This document shows, one piece after another, positions 62,415 through 64,000 of a DNA stretch of 64,000 bases. The notes under the pieces were generated by a model. That model made no database searches. It was not told the DNA's origin and worked only from the letters and a program-made list of their open reading frames with translations. Both the position numbers and the translations under genes were made by a program. Source of the stretch: Alphaproteobacteria bacterium (lineage in GTDB: Bacteria > Pseudomonadota > Alphaproteobacteria > JAVJVX01). The DNA is taken from NCBI GenBank assembly GCA_040220875.1, contig JAVJVX010000005.1, positions 434,001 through 498,000 on the forward strand. Reading direction: 5' to 3'. How positions within the stretch are numbered: position 1 is the stretch's first letter; the number at the start of each line of letters is the position of its first letter.

Positions 62415-62572
62415 CGGTTCGCTCCATCTTGGTTTTCGATCTGATTCCTGATTCAGAAGGTCAGGCCGTACAAAATCAGTTTACCGCGATGTTGGCGCGG
62501 GCGCCTTGATCTGTTGCAGCCGGCTGAAAATGCCCGGCCTGCCCGGGCGTGGGGAGCGGGCGCACAAGAAGG

Positions 62573-62596
62573 GGCCCGGATCTGAGGATCCGGGCC
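62573..62596 (-). terminator. Hairpin terminator of the intradiol dioxygenase gene
   Basis: GGCCCGGATC-TGAG-GATCCGGGCC, a perfect 10-bp stem about 40 bp after the stop; the minus-strand tail CCCCTTCTT is only partly T-rich. Confidence 0.6.
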
Positions 62597-62636
62597 GTGA
62601 GGGTCGGGAAACGGAATACGGGTCGCGGGGGCGACG

Positions 62637-63524
62637 TTATTCGGCCGCCACCTTTTCGTGGACCGCCTCGCGGATCACAAAATCGTACGACACCTCGTAG
62701 AAAGGCTTATCGAGGCCCCGGCGCTTGAGGTCGGCCTCGCTGTCCCTGAATTGCGGGTCGATAATGGCCTTCTTGACCGAGAAGGTGGTGTCGGAATCGA
62801 TGTATTTCGCGCCCTCGACATAGACCATCGTGGTCAGACGCTCGTGGCCCGGCGCATGGATCTTGAAATGGATATGCGCCGGCCGCCAGGTATGGCGACC
62901 CAGCGCGCGCAGGACTTCGCCACTGGGCCCCGAAGCCGGCACGTTGTAGCCGAGCGGCACCACAGTCTCGAAGGCGTAGCGGCCCTCGTCATCGGTGACA
63001 AACAGGCCGCGGAAATTCCCCGGTTCCTGATCCGGATCCTGAACATCATAGAAGCCCTTGGAATCGGGCTGCCAGACGTCCACCGTCGCGTTCGCGAGAG
63101 GTTTGCCCTTCTCGTCCAGCACGCGCCCCTCCATGAAAAGCGCGTCGCCGTCAGGATCGACACCGATGCACTCGCCCATCTTGCGCTTGGGCGGATCGGG
63201 CACGTAGAGCGGCCCTTCCAGGTTGGTTTCCGTGGCGCCCTTGCGGTCCTGGTCGTGGATCAGCTCGACCAGTTCGGAGATGCCAAGCAGGTCCGTCATC
63301 ATGTGAGTCTCGCCGTCCGGCATTTCCTGATGCGGCCGCGCGATCGCGTTGATCAGGCCGCGGGCGGCGTGAAGCTCTCCCGACGTGAGCTTCACTTCCC
63401 GCACGAAATCGTGCAGATGGCGGATGAGACTTTCGTATATCTCGAAGTGGCGCGGATCGGCGACCTTGGGATCCGCATGCTCGATGACAGCCCGTGTGAT
63501 GTTGTCCAAATCTATATTGCGCAT
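62637..63524 (-). CDS. Intradiol ring-cleavage dioxygenase (hydroxyquinol/catechol 1,2-dioxygenase type)
   Basis: A 295-residue Fe(III) dioxygenase: N-terminal dimerisation domain (about 1-100; RHFEIYESLIRHLHDFVREVKLT) and catalytic domain with WQPDSKGFYDVQDP (Tyr ligand), PLGYNVPASGPSGEVL (Tyr ligand) and GRHTWRPAHIHFKI (two His ligands). It opens the ring between the two hydroxyls to a cis,cis-muconate-type product; the family best fits hydroxyquinol or catechol as substrate. ATG has GAGGAAACA upstream. Upstream 287-bp gap faces an ArsR-type regulator. Confidence 0.93.
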   Translation of the reverse strand: MRNIDLDNITRAVIEHADPKVADPRHFEIYESLIRHLHDFVREVKLTSGELHAARGLINAIARPHQEMPDGETHMMTDLLGISELVELIHDQDRKGATETNLEGPLYVPDPPKRKMGECIGVDPDGDALFMEGRVLDEKGKPLANATVDVWQPDSKGFYDVQDPDQEPGNFRGLFVTDDEGRYAFETVVPLGYNVPASGPSGEVLRALGRHTWRPAHIHFKIHAPGHERLTTMVYVEGAKYIDSDTTFSVKKAIIDPQFRDSEADLKRRGLDKPFYEVSYDFVIREAVHEKVAAE

Positions 63525-63767
63525 TGTTTCCTCACTCTTGTGTTCCCTGTCCCGAATTCCGCAACCTGCGCCCTTTCGTCGGCGTCGGCTTTTCCGGGCG
63601 GTGCGCCGCCCGGATGCCGGGCGCTCGATCACCCGTCGGTCGCAGCAGCACGCCCTGACAAGCACGCCCTGGCAGCCGACGTATTCTAGCATACCAGTTG
63701 TAAAATCCAGCCCTCTTAATAGCGTTATTTGCCGGGGGAAATCGGCGAAACCAGGGGGCCGTCACAG

Positions 63768-63791
63768 ACATGTGAATTTTCATTCATATGT
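63768..63791. promoter_or_regulatory. Palindromic operator candidate before the ArsR-type gene
   Basis: Arms ACATGTGAAT and ATTCATATGT (one mismatch) around TTTC; 20 bp before the GTG start. The GAAT/ATTC core with 4-bp spacer and A/T-rich flanks is like ArsR-family binding sites. Confidence 0.5.
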
Positions 63792-63811
63792 TGCCGCCCT
63801 AGTTTTGTCCG

Positions 63812-64000
63812 GTGAACGGAACAGACATTCCAAAACCATCCCCCCTCGAGACCACCGACGCCGCGGACTGCGCCCAACGGCTCCGGGTCGTCGCTGATTC
63901 CCGCCGGTTCGCCATCCTGCGCCACCTCGCGAGAAAGCCGCGCCCGGTGAGCGATCTGGCGCGGGCGGTCGGGATCGAGCGCTCCCTGCTGTCCCATCAC
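63812..64000 (+). CDS. ArsR-type winged-helix regulator, N-terminal part (cut by window edge)
   Basis: 63 residues visible: after a short variable start, LRVVADSRRFAILRHLARKPRPVSDLARAVGIERSLLSHH is a classical ArsR-family helix-turn-helix with the recognition helix just reaching the edge. GTG start. Divergent from the intradiol dioxygenase gene, which it may control; ligand unknown because the rest is missing. Confidence 0.8.
   Translation, partial: MNGTDIPKPSPLETTDAADCAQRLRVVADSRRFAILRHLARKPRPVSDLARAVGIERSLLSHH

Overview
The window is about 64 kb of GC-rich DNA (roughly two-thirds G+C by eye) with tightly packed genes, many ATGA/GTGA start-stop overlaps and a largely core-metabolic gene set. 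The gene families and their order (ftsE-ftsX-ydcF-plsC, argH-lptM-lysA-DUF4175, metX-metW facing chorismate mutase-hisC-tyrC, phaB-phaA-phaC facing phaR, CpdR-like regulator, coenzyme-B12-dependent ribonucleotide reductase) point to an alphaproteobacterium, most likely of the Rhodospirillales type; this is inferred from gene content, not from a search. No transposase, prophage, CRISPR array or rRNA operon is visible. One tRNA gene (Leu, CAA anticodon) is present.

Left part (1-11.2 kb): the minus-strand operon FAD amine oxidase - DUF1365 - cyclopropane-fatty-acyl-phospholipid synthase (cut by the window edge), an unknown 364-aa protein, a four-PAS histidine kinase, tRNA-Leu, then yqaA-, dsbB- and coq7-type genes, an HNH nuclease, an esterase and a Nudix protein. 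A 455-bp gap follows with 12-bp tandem repeats and DnaA-box-like sites.

Middle part (11.6-37 kb): a B12 adenosyltransferase, the electron-transfer flavoprotein pair with 3-hydroxyacyl-CoA dehydrogenase, argH with a very small LptM-like lipoprotein gene and lysA, a DUF4175 membrane protein, cpdR-like and zinc-ribbon genes, ftsEX-ydcF-plsC, the B12-dependent reductase nrdJ (which needs the cofactor the adenosyltransferase makes), two tandem ChaC-like genes, DUF2125, and the aromatic amino acid genes facing metX-metW.

37-48 kb: a complete polyhydroxybutyrate set (phaB, phaA, phaC, a PhaE/phasin-like gene that overlaps phaC by 200 bp out of frame, and the regulator phaR), a c-di-GMP phosphodiesterase-type protein with a broken GGDEF half, an unusual AT-rich island with 13-bp repeats in front of an unknown gene, a TSUP permease, and a hybrid kinase/response-regulator pair. 

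48-64 kb: an HtrA-like protein that has lost all three catalytic residues, DUF389 and DUF547 proteins, a sodium/solute symporter, then an accessory catabolic region: semialdehyde dehydrogenase, an orphan Rieske oxygenase alpha subunit, a ketopantoate-reductase-like enzyme divergent from an AraC regulator, a 66-aa lipoprotein, a 961-aa autotransporter, an EF-hand protein, a hydroxyquinol/catechol-type intradiol dioxygenase and the start of an ArsR-type regulator with a palindromic operator candidate in front of it. I found no clearly new multi-gene defence or mobile system; the most unusual items are the pseudoprotease, the AT-rich island with its unknown gene, the phaE-like/phaC overlap and the chorismate mutase fusion.
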